A stretch of DNA of 8,120 nucleotides from a bacterium (GTDB lineage: Bacteria > Pseudomonadota > Alphaproteobacteria > Rhizobiales > Xanthobacteraceae), in assembly GCA_029946075.1 (NCBI GenBank), contig JAQSDT010000059.1, positions 1-8,120 on the forward strand, in the 5' to 3' direction. Position 1 is the stretch's first letter. Each line of letters opens with the position of its first letter. The position numbers and the translations under genes were made by a program. Shown piece by piece: positions 7,477-8,120 of the stretch. The notes beneath the pieces are model-generated. The model saw nothing but the letters and a program-made list of their open reading frames with translations. It was not told the DNA's origin and did no database searches.

Positions 7477-8120
7477 ATGCGCCGCAATGCGGCAGAGTTG
7501 GCACATCGTCTCGCGCGCGAGGCCGAGGCGGTGTGCCGTCACTATCTTTCCAACGGACGTCGCGTCGGCCATTACTGGCAGATCGGCGACGTCAGGAACA
7601 CGGCGGGCCGATCGATGTTCGTCCGCCTTAAGTGCAGGGACGGCGGCCGCCGTCCGGCCGGGAAATGGACCGATGCGGCAACTGGCGAGCACGGGGATCT
7701 CCTCGACGTGATCCGCGAAAGTTGCGGCCTGGTCGATTTCCACGATGTCACTGAGGAGGCACGACGCTTCCTGAGCCTGCCGCGATCCGATCCGGAATCG
7801 GACAGTCCGTCGCGCCTGTCACCGGTACCGACCGGCTCGCCGGAATCGTCACGGCGTCTGTTCGCCATGTCGAAATCGATTGCCGGGACGATCGTGGAAA
7901 CCTATCTGCGTGGACGCGGCATCACTGACCTGAATGGCATCGACAGCCTGCGATTCCACCCACGCTGTTACTATCGTCCCGAGGCAGACGCGCCGACCGA
8001 AATCTGGCCCGCAATGATCGCGGCTGTGACCGATTTGCAAGGCCGCATCACCGGCGCGCATCGTACCTGGCTCGATCCGTCCGGGCGCGACAAGGCACCG
8101 GTCGATACCCCACGCCGGGC
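7477..8120 (+). CDS. Toprim/primase-type protein, N-terminal part (3' truncated)
   Basis: The ATG at 7477 follows the helicase stop (7473-7475) after a single base, and the frame stays open to the window end: 214 residues plus two bases. Residues about 1-100 resemble a primase zinc-ribbon region: GRSMFVRL at 44-51, then GKWTDAATGEHGDLLDVI at 62-79, like the strand and GDxxDLI element of DnaG-type N-termini. The usual zinc cysteines are not in place. A Pro/Ser-rich linker spans about 101-125. Residues 142-166 (ETYLRGRGIT, then LRFHPRCYY) match the YLxxRGI element before a Toprim domain. GRITGAHRTWLDPSGRDKAP at 189-208 matches the substrate-binding stretch of DnaG/P4-type primases (DUF7146-like). 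The metal-binding Toprim core itself should lie just beyond the edge. Inferred role: RNA primer synthesis for replication or for complementary-strand synthesis after conjugation. There is no strong Shine-Dalgarno sequence, so coupling to the upstream stop is likely. Confidence 0.85.
   Translation, partial: MRRNAAELAHRLAREAEAVCRHYLSNGRRVGHYWQIGDVRNTAGRSMFVRLKCRDGGRRPAGKWTDAATGEHGDLLDVIRESCGLVDFHDVTEEARRFLSLPRSDPESDSPSRLSPVPTGSPESSRRLFAMSKSIAGTIVETYLRGRGITDLNGIDSLRFHPRCYYRPEADAPTEIWPAMIAAVTDLQGRITGAHRTWLDPSGRDKAPVDTPRR

Overview
The window looks like part of an alphaproteobacterial integrative or conjugative element, or a large plasmid backbone (Hyphomicrobiales or Sphingomonadales type). This is inferred from the uniformly high GC content, the Gly/Ala/Arg-rich codon use, and the gene set. 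All genes run on the + strand in one order: ArdC-type antirestriction protein (5' end cut off), a large ParB-family protein, a very large methyltransferase/strawberry-notch helicase fusion, and a Toprim-type primase-like protein (3' end cut off). No host housekeeping gene, tRNA, rRNA, transposase, integrase or CRISPR array is visible.

Region by region: 1-712 is the last 236 residues of an ArdC-like zincin with an HELSH metal site. 713-840 is a leader with a good ribosome binding site. 841-2952 is a 703-residue ParB/RepB/Spo0J-family protein with an acidic linker and an unassigned C-terminal domain. 2953-3134 is a dense regulatory spacer: a textbook Rho-independent terminator (2994-3024), then a leader that aligns with the one in front of the ParB gene, then a hairpin (3083-3119) ending just before the ribosome binding site. 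3135-7475 encodes a 1446-residue protein with an N-terminal SAM-dependent DNA methyltransferase-like domain (LEPSAGTG, NPPF) and an SF2 strawberry-notch helicase (GDGTGAGKGRQ, DESH, SAT, QGLGRTNRTNQ). From 7477 to the window end is the N-terminal 214 residues of a DnaG/P4-like primase-type protein, one base after the helicase stop.

How they may work together (inference): ArdC proteins and DarB-like methyltransferase-helicases are both known or proposed to protect incoming mobile DNA from host restriction. The primase-like protein could prime complementary-strand synthesis after single-strand transfer, and the ParB-like protein could organise or maintain the element. The set reads as an establishment kit for newly arrived DNA. 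The least explained parts are the paired leaders, the hairpin at the helicase start, the ParB-like protein's altered CTP-binding motif, and its C-terminal half.
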